From Pseudolactococcus reticulitermitis (lineage in GTDB: Bacteria > Bacillota > Bacilli > Lactobacillales > Streptococcaceae): a stretch of DNA of 64,000 nt. Made by a program: the position numbers and the translations under genes. Positions 17,856 through 28,800 of this stretch are shown here, one piece after another. The stretch spans positions 310,001 to 374,000 of the forward strand of contig NZ_BEDT01000002.1 in NCBI RefSeq assembly GCF_002260845.1, given 5' to 3'. The notes beneath the pieces were generated by a model that was given only the letters and a program-made list of their open reading frames with translations, was not told the DNA's origin and did no database searches. The first letter of the stretch is position 1. Each line of letters opens with the position of its first letter.

Positions 17856-19840
17856 TGTTCTATCTCAAACTAGCTTTTCAAAACATTCGGAAATCCTTAT
17901 CTAATTTTTCACCGTTTTTACTGGCAACGACTTCTATGTTTGCGATTACCTTAATTTTGTCAAACATTGCCTTTTCTGAGAGTTTAGATCAGTTAAAAGG
18001 GGCTGATGCGATCAGAACCTTGATGAAATTTGGGCTTGCGATTATTGTTTTGTTTTCGATTATCATTGTCAGCTACAGTTACCGTTTCTTGCTCAAACAA
18101 CGGACGAGAGAATTTGGACTTTATAATATCCTAGGTCTGAATAAACGCAATATCGCAACGATTTCTTTCTGGGAATTGTTGATGACCTTTGTCGTGACCT
18201 TGGTCGCTGGGACTGTTCTTGGCTTGATTTTTTCAGAGTTTCTCTTTCTGATATTTGTCCATCTCATCGGTGGCAACTACTTTAATTTAACCGTGTCATT
18301 CCAAGCGATTGCCTTAACCATGCTTGTCTTTGCGGCTATCTTTGCCCTGTTGATGTTCTTCGCCATGGTGACCATCAAACGCAATTCAGCCATCAGTCTC
18401 CTCAAAGATAATACACGCAGTGAGCGTGAGCCGCGTGGGCGTTTGATAATGTCTATCCTCAGTATCGGGATGCTCGGCGTTGCTTATTACCTAGCACTTA
18501 GCGTACAAGGGCCAATCGAAGCTTTGATGAAATTTTTCATCGCCGTTATCCTCGTCATTCTCGGCACTTACCTGCTCTATATCGGCGTCACCATCTTCGT
18601 CTTGAAACGCCAAAAAGCCAACAAAAACTACTATTACAAACCTGAACATTTCATCACGACGAGCAGTATGCTCTACCGCATGAAAACCAATGCCGTTGGT
18701 CTCGCCAATATCACGATTCTCGTGACCATGACCTTTGTCACACTGGCAACGTCTGTTGCCCTTTACGTCGGTGTGCAAAAAGTCGTGGCAGACCAGTTTC
18801 CCAAGAATACGAATGTCAGCATCAGCGGAAAAAGTATTGATGCCAACAAAGAAGCTTTAAACCGTTTTGTTGAAAAAAATGTAGTCGACACCTCAAAAAC
18901 AGCAGCTTATTCATCATTTCTTGCCATGACAAGTTTTCCGATTAATGCCAACAAACAGGCGGTATTGCCAGCTAAATCGGCGAAACTTGATGATTATGCG
19001 ACGATAGAAGTGGTCACGCGTGCCGATATGGTCAAACTTGGGAATGACTTGCCTGAACTAGCAGCCAACCAAGTTGTTATCTATCGCCAACGCGGAATTA
19101 ATCCCGTTAAATCAGTAGACTGGTTTGGCGAAAACTTGCAGGTTGTCAAAGATGTGCCAGCACTTAAAAATTTATCTAAGTTTCCGGGTGTTTTTGATAT
19201 CTTAGTCCTTGTTGTCAGTGATGACCAAGAGATGTTAAAATTAAATGACCTCTACAATCAAGATGCGCTCAAAAATAATCCCAATGCGACTGATTTGAAC
19301 ACGCTGATTACGACACAACTACTTGTCAACCTGCCTGCTAAGCAAGGGGCAGCCCTCAGCAAAGCTAGTCAAGAGGCACTTAAAGATGACAGTCAGTCAA
19401 ATAATGTGATTGTTACCACAGAAAAGGAAAACAGAGAAGCTATCCTGTCTTTCACCGGCGGTTTTCTCTTCATCGGCTTTATGCTTGGGATTACCTTCAT
19501 TCTCGGGGCAGCCCTCATCATCTACTACAAACAAATCTCTGAGGGTGCTGAAGATAAACGCAGCTACCGTATTTTGCAAGAGGTTGGTCTGACGAAGAAA
19601 GAAGTCAAAAAATCAATTGATTCGCAAGTCTCTCTGGTCTTCTTCATGCCAATCGTTGTCAGCATCATCCACTTTTTAGCAGCCTTTGTGATGATTTCTA
19701 AATTAATCAATCTCTTTGGGATTACGGACATCGGGATGATTGCCGGCGTCAGCGGTATTACCATCTTGCTTATCTCAGTGATTTACTATCTGATTTATCG
19801 TAAAACGTCGAAAATTTATTATCGCATCGTTGAAAGATAA
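17855..19840 (+). CDS. ABC transporter permease, BceB/FtsX type
   Basis: The 661-residue permease begins with a short amphipathic segment and a first helix, then several more helices up to about residue 310. A large extracellular domain of roughly 200 residues (about 310-525) follows, then the last helices. Ten helices with a large loop between helices 7 and 8 is the BceB pattern for bacitracin and lantibiotic resistance and sensing. The two-component genes 1.1 kb downstream are the likely partners in a detoxification and sensing module. Confidence 0.9.
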   Translation: MFYLKLAFQNIRKSLSNFSPFLLATTSMFAITLILSNIAFSESLDQLKGADAIRTLMKFGLAIIVLFSIIIVSYSYRFLLKQRTREFGLYNILGLNKRNIATISFWELLMTFVVTLVAGTVLGLIFSEFLFLIFVHLIGGNYFNLTVSFQAIALTMLVFAAIFALLMFFAMVTIKRNSAISLLKDNTRSEREPRGRLIMSILSIGMLGVAYYLALSVQGPIEALMKFFIAVILVILGTYLLYIGVTIFVLKRQKANKNYYYKPEHFITTSSMLYRMKTNAVGLANITILVTMTFVTLATSVALYVGVQKVVADQFPKNTNVSISGKSIDANKEALNRFVEKNVVDTSKTAAYSSFLAMTSFPINANKQAVLPAKSAKLDDYATIEVVTRADMVKLGNDLPELAANQVVIYRQRGINPVKSVDWFGENLQVVKDVPALKNLSKFPGVFDILVLVVSDDQEMLKLNDLYNQDALKNNPNATDLNTLITTQLLVNLPAKQGAALSKASQEALKDDSQSNNVIVTTEKENREAILSFTGGFLFIGFMLGITFILGAALIIYYKQISEGAEDKRSYRILQEVGLTKKEVKKSIDSQVSLVFFMPIVVSIIHFLAAFVMISKLINLFGITDIGMIAGVSGITILLISVIYYLIYRKTSKIYYRIVER

Positions 19841-19846
19841 CTTGCG

Positions 19847-19876
19847 CAAACACCTTCTTTTTGAGGGTGTTTTTTC
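19847..19876 (+). terminator. Terminator after BceB-like gene
   Basis: AAACACC (19848-19854) pairs with GGGTGTTT (19865-19872), followed by a T-run. Confidence 0.85.
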
Positions 19877-20393
19877 GTGATACTTGAAAATCAACCGGCA
19901 GAAGAATCAGAGAGATAAGACAAATACAGCTGTAAAGTCACATTAAACTTTAATGTTTAGGCTAGACACAACTACCTAAGTAGGGATTAGGCAATCAAAT
20001 TTCTAAAGTTCTATAAAGTAATCAAAATCAGTAATATAACTTGCTTTTTTACTTATTTCAAGTTGTTTGTCACAAGCGATATAATATTTTGATAAGATAT
20101 AGATTTCTAAATAATAAGTATAATCCTACATATTATTTGAAAAAAGTATTAAATATGATAAAATAGTAATAGATAAGGAACGTTTAAAATTATCTATCAC
20201 AGCTCTGTTTTGATAGGTTACTTTGACAGTTAGGAGGTTGAGAGCAAACAGTTTAGGCGGCTATGGTGCTAAGATGATTTGTCGCGTAACTTTAGGGAGC
20301 TAAACATCAGTTTAGCAATTCATTTCATTAATAAGGGGAAGGGCAGTTTGTGGTATCACGAATGCCGTGAAGTTTAGACTTACAGGAGGACTT
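19877..20393 (+). other. Long intergenic region before small secreted protein gene
   Basis: About 515 bp without a convincing gene. The left half is very AT-rich. TATAAT occurs at 20080-20085 with no good -35. The right half (about 20180-20390) is more GC-rich and could be a long leader: it contains a perfect hairpin GCTAAA-CATCAG-TTTAGC (about 20299-20316) and several purine-rich AGGAGG-like stretches not followed by open frames. No known riboswitch was recognised. Confidence 0.4.
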
Positions 20394-20882
20394 ATGATGA
20401 AAAAAGCAATGCTAACAGCAGCTGTAGTAACACCCGTACTTGCTGTCTCACTTTTTGCCGCTTATGGGTTTAGAAACAGTGGCACTTCTGATACATCTAA
20501 TACATCTGATAAAGATCAAGCAATCAGTGTTTTTCAGGAGCGTGAGGCTAATGATGATTATGCTGCAGTAGAGTGGCCGAATAATCGGGAAACACAGCAA
20601 ATTCCTAAACCACCCTTTGACGTTGTCGGTGAAAATATGATTGTTGAGGTTGTTGGCGATCAGGCAATCGAAAAAGCAACAAGGGTATGTTTTGCTGATG
20701 TCTTAAATCAAGACATTAAAACATACGTCGAAAAAAAGATTAAAAGTGCAGGATTTTCTGGCACAGCGATTGAGGATAATAGTTTATCCTATTATTGGCA
20801 AGGAAAAAATGATGAGCAGCTAAGTATTGACATTGACTGGAAAAAAGATGGCAAAACTTTTATCACATTTTACCGAGATTAA
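20394..20882 (+). CDS. Small exported protein of unknown function in the Bce module
   Basis: ATG 20394 follows ACAGGAGGAC closely and gives 162 residues. An N-terminal signal or anchor helix (about 5-22) is followed by a Ser/Thr/Asp-rich linker and a soluble domain with a conserved-looking KxxIKSAGFSG and YYWQGKND. There is no lipobox, and only one cysteine. I recognise no family. It lies between the Bce-type transporter and its two-component genes, so an envelope-stress or peptide-binding role is possible but unproven. Confidence 0.6.
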   Translation: MMKKAMLTAAVVTPVLAVSLFAAYGFRNSGTSDTSNTSDKDQAISVFQEREANDDYAAVEWPNNRETQQIPKPPFDVVGENMIVEVVGDQAIEKATRVCFADVLNQDIKTYVEKKIKSAGFSGTAIEDNSLSYYWQGKNDEQLSIDIDWKKDGKTFITFYRD

Positions 20883-20952
20883 GCTAGCAAAGCTTTATCT
20901 GTTATATTCTCTAAAGGAGTAACAGTTTCAAGTGCCACAAGTCGCCCTTTTC

Positions 20953-20961
20953 TGGTAAAAT
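20953..20961 (+). promoter_or_regulatory. Extended -10 promoter of Bce-type response regulator, leaderless layout
   Basis: TGGTAAAAT is followed by AAGGGT and then the ATG at 20968. The -10 box ends 6 nt before the start codon. AAGGG is too close to the ATG to serve as a normal ribosome-binding site. Confidence 0.5.
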
Positions 20962-20967
20962 AAGGGT

Positions 20968-21624
20968 ATGAAAAATAAAATTTTTATCGTTGAAGATGAT
21001 GAAACGATTGTCAAACTCTTGCGTCAGAAACTTCAGGAAGACTTTCAGGTCACGAGTGTCCTGAATTTTCGGGCGGTCGCAGCAGAAATCACTGAATACC
21101 AGCCTGATTTGGTCTTGATGGACATTACTCTGCCTTATTTTAATGGCTTTTATTGGACGACAGAAATCCGAAAAATCAGTGATCTGCCCATCGTTTTCAT
21201 CTCCTCTGCTTCTGATGAGATGAATGCCGTTATGGCGATGAACATGGGCGCAGATGATTTCGTCAGCAAACCTTTTTCTGTCGAGGTATTAATCGCTAAA
21301 ATTAACGCGCTTTTACGGCGGACAAAAGTACAAGTCAACCATCTGAGTTTCGAGCAATTCACGCTAGATTTAGACGGTAATTTTTCAGATGGCCAAGAAA
21401 AAGTCAATTTGACCAAGACAGAAACGATTATCTTAAAAACCTTACTCCAACAGGCAGGCAATATCGTCGATAAACATGATCTCCTCCAAAAACTCTGGGA
21501 GGGCGACGACTTTATCGACGCGAACACGCTGAATGTCAACATGAGCCGATTGCGTAAAAAATTGCTACAAGTCAACTTTGATCACATTCATACCGTTCGA
21601 GGCGTGGGGTATGTGGTCAAATGA
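20968..21624 (+). CDS. OmpR-family response regulator, BceR type
   Basis: This 218-residue regulator has acidic residues E9-D11 and phosphoacceptor Asp52 (LMDITLPYFNG), with a winged-helix domain at the C-terminus. The sequence DLPIVFISSASDEMN and FVSKPF resemble BceR. Its stop overlaps the kinase gene start by 4 bp (ATGA). Expected targets are the YxeA-ABC operon at 16756-19840 and perhaps the small exported protein. Confidence 0.9.
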   Translation: MKNKIFIVEDDETIVKLLRQKLQEDFQVTSVLNFRAVAAEITEYQPDLVLMDITLPYFNGFYWTTEIRKISDLPIVFISSASDEMNAVMAMNMGADDFVSKPFSVEVLIAKINALLRRTKVQVNHLSFEQFTLDLDGNFSDGQEKVNLTKTETIILKTLLQQAGNIVDKHDLLQKLWEGDDFIDANTLNVNMSRLRKKLLQVNFDHIHTVRGVGYVVK

Positions 21625-22577
21625 CAGCTTATTTACGGCTCATTGCCCGCTTTTTGCAGGAAAAATCAAGTGAAATCGCCATTTTTCTACTGACTGAGGG
21701 GCTGATTGCGCTCGTTTTCGTCCTAGAAAGAATGGACTTAACAGTCTTCAAAGTCGCATTTTTACTGCCTGCGCTGATTTTCTTGACCTATCAAGGCTTT
21801 GCTTGCCATCGCTTTATCCAGCTCCACCAGTTTTTAACCCGAACCAGCGTGGAAAATTTACCGCACTTTCCGGATACGAGCTTAATCGGCGAGGATTACC
21901 AGCAGCTGATTGCTGAGCTTGATCAATGGAGTCAGGATAAGTATCAAGACCTGTTGAGATTTGACAAGGATTTACTTGATTTGACCAAGCTTTGGACGCA
22001 CCAGATGAAAGTGCCTTTGGCAGCACTTGATTTGATGGCGCAAACGGATCATCTAACAAAATCAGAGGTTCAGAACCAACTGTTAGAACTGGACAACTAT
22101 CTCAATATTCTCTTGAGCTATCTGCGTTTGCAAAATACGACGACAGATTTTCGCTTTGAAACCTTTGACGTCGCTGACATCACGCGCGACATCATCAAAA
22201 AATATGCCAATCAGTTTATTATGAAAAATCTGTCTGTCACTATCACAGGTTCATGGCAGCTTACCAGTGACCGAAAATGGTTGACAGTTGCGATTGAGCA
22301 ACTGATTAATAATGCCGTCAAGTACACCAAAACGGGTAGTGTCACGATTAGCTTCGCTGATAACATGACGATTCAAGATACAGGCATTGGCATTTTGCCT
22401 GAGGATTTGCCGCGGCTCTTTGAGCATGGCTTCACCGGTTATAACGGGCGTCACAATCAAAAGTCCACAGGCCTTGGTCTCTATCTGACCAAAGGTATTT
22501 TAGACAAACTGGAGTTGACCGTCACCATTACCAGTCAAGTCGAAAAAGGGACGGAAGTCCGGATCGAGAAGAACTAG
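21621..22577 (+). CDS. Intramembrane-sensing histidine kinase, BceS type
   Basis: The 318-residue kinase has two helices (about 18-37 and 42-61) joined by only a few residues, so it has practically no extracellular sensor. This is the hallmark of intramembrane-sensing kinases that depend on a Bce-type transporter for detection. His127 lies in WTHQMKVPLAAL. The N box (LINNAVKY), DTGIGI, F box and TGLGLYL follow. It forms a pair with the overlapping response regulator. Confidence 0.92.
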   Translation: MTAYLRLIARFLQEKSSEIAIFLLTEGLIALVFVLERMDLTVFKVAFLLPALIFLTYQGFACHRFIQLHQFLTRTSVENLPHFPDTSLIGEDYQQLIAELDQWSQDKYQDLLRFDKDLLDLTKLWTHQMKVPLAALDLMAQTDHLTKSEVQNQLLELDNYLNILLSYLRLQNTTTDFRFETFDVADITRDIIKKYANQFIMKNLSVTITGSWQLTSDRKWLTVAIEQLINNAVKYTKTGSVTISFADNMTIQDTGIGILPEDLPRLFEHGFTGYNGRHNQKSTGLGLYLTKGILDKLELTVTITSQVEKGTEVRIEKN

Positions 22578-22604
22578 CGAAGAAAAATCGGTAGTTCTTT
22601 TTAT
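22568..22604 (+). terminator. Terminator after BceS-like gene
   Basis: AAGAACTA (22569-22576) pairs with TAGTTCTT (22592-22599), followed by T residues. The stem begins inside the last codons of the kinase gene. Confidence 0.8.
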
Positions 22605-22745
22605 GCGTTCGGTTTCTAATATGAGAAAGATTAAGTTAATTACTGAATAATGATAAAGCGGAATATTCTGTTATATTAATTCAAGATTTTTATGTCAGTT
22701 ATTTGTCTAAAAACACGCTAAATAATAGAGAAAAATGCGTAAATA

Positions 22746-22754
22746 TGCTAGAAT
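22746..22754 (+). promoter_or_regulatory. Candidate extended -10 promoter of the giant surface protein gene
   Basis: TGCTAGAAT is an extended -10 box about 100 bp upstream of the start codon. No good -35 is seen. Confidence 0.4.
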
Positions 22755-22855
22755 AACAATATAGAGATTGTTTTAAAACAGGATGTAGCAGTCATCTTGT
22801 TGCAATTAAATATAATTTGTTATTAATAAGGAATATTAGAAAAGAGAGTATGGAT

Positions 22856-25800
22856 ATGAAGAGAGGGACTTTAAAAATAGATGAGATCGACTGCAAAAAG
22901 CGATTTGTACTACGTAAAGTCAAAAAAAGATGGGTCGTGACTGGGATTGTTTTTGCGACGCTTGTCCCTGGTCTATCTTTTGCTGAAAGAGAAGTTGTGG
23001 CAGATGACAGCATCTTCAGCTCAAATTTTCCGACTTTATTTGGCAAATCACTGACGCTACCTAAAACGGCGCAACAGGTCACGGGTGTCGTGCCATTTAC
23101 TGTGATCACAACGCCAACGATTGATAATGTGACAGATACAACGCAGGTGGGCGAAAGTCATACGGCAACTTACGATAACAGTAATTATCAAAATAACTTT
23201 ACGATTAGTAGTACAGGAAGTGATACAGGAACAAATGCTTTAGCTTATAATACAACAATTGGTGGCACAAAGTATACGGTTTTAACACCAACTGCTAATG
23301 GTCATAATCCTAAGACTGGGGCGGTTGCCTTTAAGCAACAAATTGATATGACCAAGGATTGGACTTTCAATTTTAATATTGATTTGACTCGGCTAAGTTC
23401 AGGTGGGCTATTTAACGGTTATGTCGTTGGCGATTTTATCGGTCTTGTTTTATCACCAACCGCTCCTAATCAACTTGCAACAGCAGGAGGTTCAAAACAA
23501 TTTGGCGGAGGATTAGGACTTAATGGGCTACCTAATTCATTGAACTGGGGGATTGATTTTTACAACAATAGTTCGTCTCAAGATGGCAACTATGCGAGCT
23601 ATACACCCGTAGGTTTTGGGGACTCAGCACTTGGTATCAATCCAGGAGCTGGTTATAACATGGGAAACCAAGTGATGGGCTGGCGCAGTACTGGATCAGA
23701 TGGCCTTTTAGAAACAGCCAGCCAGACAACGGATGAGCAACAAGCGATTACTACCTTAAATGGTCAAACGACATCTTCAGGGAATAGCAATAATCAATGG
23801 GGGGCAAGTGGTCCTCAAATTACCGCACCTGTAGCCGTTAGCTATGTCTATGATGGTAATAATTCTGGTACGATAACGATTGAAGTGACCACAAGTTCAT
23901 CCCAGACTTTTACACGGGTTGTCGATCTGACAAATACCTCGATGTCTCTCGGTGTTATGGCAGGTTACAACCAAGGCTATACCCAAATGGGAACCCACAT
24001 TACTAACTTTACATTGGAGTTAGGAACTGGGACAACCACAGTTAATTATCTCGACCAAAATAACAAGCCTTTGCGAGCTGCGACATCATTTATCGCCAAT
24101 ACAACGGATACCATTGGAATTACTGGTGGCTCACCGAATGCGACAAGCGATACTTATGATTTTACAGCGCCAAGTTTTCAAGGCTATTCCTTAGTGCCTA
24201 ATGGGACAACGGCTATCACAGTGGGGTCTGATACGATCGACGACAGTGGGACAACCGTGCCTGGTAATACCCTGAATGTGAACTATCAAGGAGATTATCA
24301 GTCTGCACCATTGACTGCTAAATCTGATACGCTAAATGTGCCTGTGCCCCTTACTCTGCCAAGTAGTGATGTGACTTACCACGGGACATCAAATGAACCG
24401 ATTGCCTTTACCTCGACAGATGCGAGTTTGACCGTGCCGGGTTATACCTATACGGTGACTGGACCAGATGATAAGTCCTATGCGACTTTAGCAGCAGCGG
24501 TTGCGGCCAACCCTAATTTTGATGCGACGTCGAATGGCTATAATGTAACAGATGATGCGACCCCACAGCCTTTTGTCGTCCATTATGCAGCTAATCAGGT
24601 GACGATTAACTATGGGACGGTAACGACCGCGGGGAATGTTGACACCTCTAAGGCGAGCGATCTTAAAACCAGTGATGAACTGAAGCCAGAGCAACCGACG
24701 ATTGGTCAGACGTTGACGTCAAGTCTTGTTACAGCAGTCACGACGGGGCCTGATACGGAAACACCCGGACTACAAACCAAAGGGGTGATACCGAATGGCT
24801 ATCATTTAACGGGAAATGTTTATTGGAGTCAAGACGGTGATGCAACGACAGTAGCAGTTCCGACAAATCCTTTAACAGCTACTGATGTCAACAGTAGCGA
24901 TGATGCGACTTTGCTCTTTGAAATTGCCAAAGATTACCAAGAAGCAGATGTGACGATTAACTATGAAAATAACGCTCAGACATCAACAACGCTGACACAA
25001 ACAGGTTTGACGGGCGATAGCTTTAGCTTTGACTTGCTCGGTTTGCCTGCGCAAGGCTATCACTTTATCAGTGCAAAAGATCCAGCTGGCGACGCTCTGT
25101 CCTTACCTTTGGCATCTATTTCAGGTAATTTCGATGCGACCAATAACTTGCAAGCGACAAGTGACGCAAATCGGCAAATTTATACCTTGACGGCGACGGC
25201 AGATGTGCAGCAGTTAAATGTTAATTATATTTTCCCTGCAGGTCATAATCTCTCAAGTCAACTGACCAGTACGGATAAAATGCGTCTTGGCACGACTGGA
25301 ACGACTTTTAGCGACCTGACAGTTCCTGTGATTGATGGCTACACGGCTGTTATTACCTATCCAGATGGCTCGACACAAACAAGTAATACCATAACAGGTA
25401 TCGTTGCGGATAATACTAGCAATGGTAGCAGTCAAATCGATAGTGTGCCACAAACTGCCACGGTTAATTACGTCGCCAACGGACAATCCATCACCGTCAA
25501 CTACACCAATCCAGACGGAACGACGCCAAGTAGTCAGATTACGGCCTCATCAACAGGAGCGCCTTATGTGACAGATGGCAGTTATGATGCGATACCGATT
25601 ACCCAGATTCCAGGCTATTCATCTTATGTCTCAATCAACGGCAGTACGCCGCAAGTCATGACGACTGTTCCTGCAGGCTCATTTGGATCAACGCCGATCG
25701 TGATTGAGGTCACCTATACAGGCTGGCAAGCACAGGTCAACTATTATTCGCAACAAGTTGATAGTAGCGGTAGCCCCATCGGTGCCTTGACAGCTTTACC

Positions 25801-28800
25801 AGGCAGTTTTGCTAGCCAAGTGAGTGGCGCAGGATTCGGTTTTGATATTTTGTTTGGCACAACAAGTGATGTCCAAACAAGTAATTTGCAAACGGCCAAT
25901 GTGGTGCCGGCAGGCTATCATGTATCAGATTTTTATTGGAGTGATAAACCAGACGGGACAACCCAAAATCAAACACCACCTTACCATACGGACTGGACTT
26001 GGGATAACATGACCAATACGGCAAGTGGTCTTGTACCAAGTTATCAAGCTGCCATTGTCTACCAATACACCAAAGACAGCCAACAAGCCAATATTAAAGT
26101 AGTGGATGCACCAGATGGTCAAGGTGTGAGCAATGGGGATAACACCCTATCTGGCATGAATGGCGCCCCTTATACAGGCGTAACGGGCGGCACACAAGTC
26201 GTCAGTGTCCCGCAAATTAACGGTTACCTGGCGACAGTCACAGATAGCGCCGGTAAAGTGGTCAGCCTGACCAATAGCCAGTTTACCATTACCTATGATG
26301 CGACCAATAATGGTGCTGCGACAAGTGATAGCACGCCGCAAGATTATACCATCACTTATGCGCCAAGAACCGCCAATGTCTTGGTAAATTACACCTATGC
26401 GACGGGGACTAATACCAATGTCTCATCCAGCTCATCGGTTGACACAGCAGCTTACACAGCGCCAACCCTTCCGCAAAGTGTGACCCTGAATACCCAAACG
26501 GACGGGACTTATTCGCTCTCTGTGCCAGATGTTTCAGGTTACACTTGGACTGTCACTGACAGCAATGGCAATCGCTACACCAGCAGCACCTTGCCATCTA
26601 GTTTTACAAGTAATGGTACCAACATTACCTATACCGTGAGCTACGCCGCGAGCAATGCCACACACGTCATCCATTATGACGAAGCGACCTATGACGCCAC
26701 AGGCAAGTACAGCTTTACGGCCAACCCAGTCCCGGGTCTCCCTGCCCAAACGGTAACTGGCGCGATTGGTAGCATTCAAACTTTTGGCGTGACGACAAGC
26801 AACATCACTGTGCCAAGCGGTTGGAGTCTTGACCCAATGGGGGCATCCCTAGCTAGTTTGACAAATGACAATGATTTGTTAAATGGTGGTGACACCGCGA
26901 AACGCTTGACCTTTGTGCCGGGGACAACGGATTATATCGTGTATTTGGCGCGTGATATCCAGAGTGTTCAAGTCAACTTTGTTCAAGATCCGAAAAGCAC
27001 ACCGACCCTCTACCAAGATGGCAGAACAGCTGAGACTTATAGCGTCTCAACGGCTAGTTTTGCCCGACCTGGTTATGATTACACCATCACGGATCCAAGT
27101 GGTCAGGTGGTAACAAACATTGAAGGCACTTATGATAATACTAGCAATAAAAATGCAAGTAGCCCGATTTATAACACAGGTGATGGCGATACTGCACCGC
27201 AAGTCTATACGGTGACCTACACGCCACAAACACAGGAGGCAATTCTCAAAACAGATAGTTCAGACCCTGCCAATGCGGGCGGTGAAACCTATCAAACGGC
27301 AACAGGGCCGACGGCTAGCACGATTCAATTTGACCAATCCGATACTGATTTGGTCAGATTTGGCTACAATTACAATGTGACCGTCAGCTACACCAACTCA
27401 AATGGCGACACCGTCTCTGCAAGTTATCCGACATTGGCGCTAGCCTTAGCAGCCAATGCCACTTACAATAACAACACGGTGGTTAGCGGTCAAGCTGACA
27501 GCAATCCGCAGATCTTTACGGTCAGCTACACGCCAAGTAGCCAAACCGCGATTTTACAAACGGATGCGACAGATCCGGCGGGTGCGCAAACGGTTGATAC
27601 TAGGGACGGGTTGACAGCGCAGGCGATTACTTTCCTGAAAAACGATAGCGATCTCGCGCGAGCGGGCTATACTTATCAGGTTAAAGCGCCCAACGGTACA
27701 AGCTATGCGACACTCGCTGCTGCCTTGGCTGCAGACGGCACTTATGATGCAACGCCAAACGGGACTAGCACAACAGATAGTGAATCTCAGACTTTTTTGG
27801 TCAGCTATACGGCCAACCCGCTAACGGTGCAAATCCAGTACGTCTATGGTGAGCCTAAAGACAAGCCAGTGCCACCAGCTGATTTTGGTAATCAACAGGT
27901 GCCAACGCAAGCTATCGGTATGACAAATGGCACGTCTTATACGACAGATGTCAACGCAACACCAAGCAGCACGCCAATCACTGTCCCAACGATTCCAGGC
28001 TATACGCCAAACGTGACAACGGTTATGCCGAAATTTACAGTAGATAGCACTGGTAATCCGACTGAACCGCTGATTACGGTGACTTATAGCGCTAGTCCAG
28101 ATTCGGCGACAATTACTTATGTTGATGAAGCTGGCAAGGCTCTGACACCTTATATCGGCAATAATCCAACCAGTCAGAGTGGCTACACGGATGGCATCAT
28201 TATGACGACCAGTCCAAGTGTGTCAGGCTATACGCTGAAAGGATTTAAGTATAATGGGGGCAATCTGAATACTAATCTGGATGATTTAAACCAAGCACTT
28301 TATACAATCGGAACAGACGAGATTCAATTTGTCTACACGCCAAATGAGCAAGTCGTGAATATCCATTATCTCTATAGCAGTGATGATAAGTCTCCAAAAG
28401 ATGGTGCTGTCCCATCAGAAGATTTTGGCATGCAAACCGTGACAAATTCGGTAACTGGGCTGACCAATACAACAGGTACGCCGCTTACTGTGCCAACGAT
28501 TCCGGGTTACACAGCAAGTGTTAATCAAGTGACACCTGATTTCGCCATTAAAGCAGATGGTAGTGCAAATGGTCAGCTGGTCACACCAGATATCAATGTG
28601 ACTTACACGGCTAACAACCAAAATGCCACGATTGCTTATAAAATTGCCAGTATTGATGCTTCTAGTAATTCAAGTATTCTAACAGATGCAAGTTCAAGCC
28701 AAATTAATGGGGCACCTACAACAGCAACAGGTGTGACAGACCAAGCTATCGGTGTGACACCGCCAGCGATTCCGGGTTATAACATTATTTCGCAAAAATC

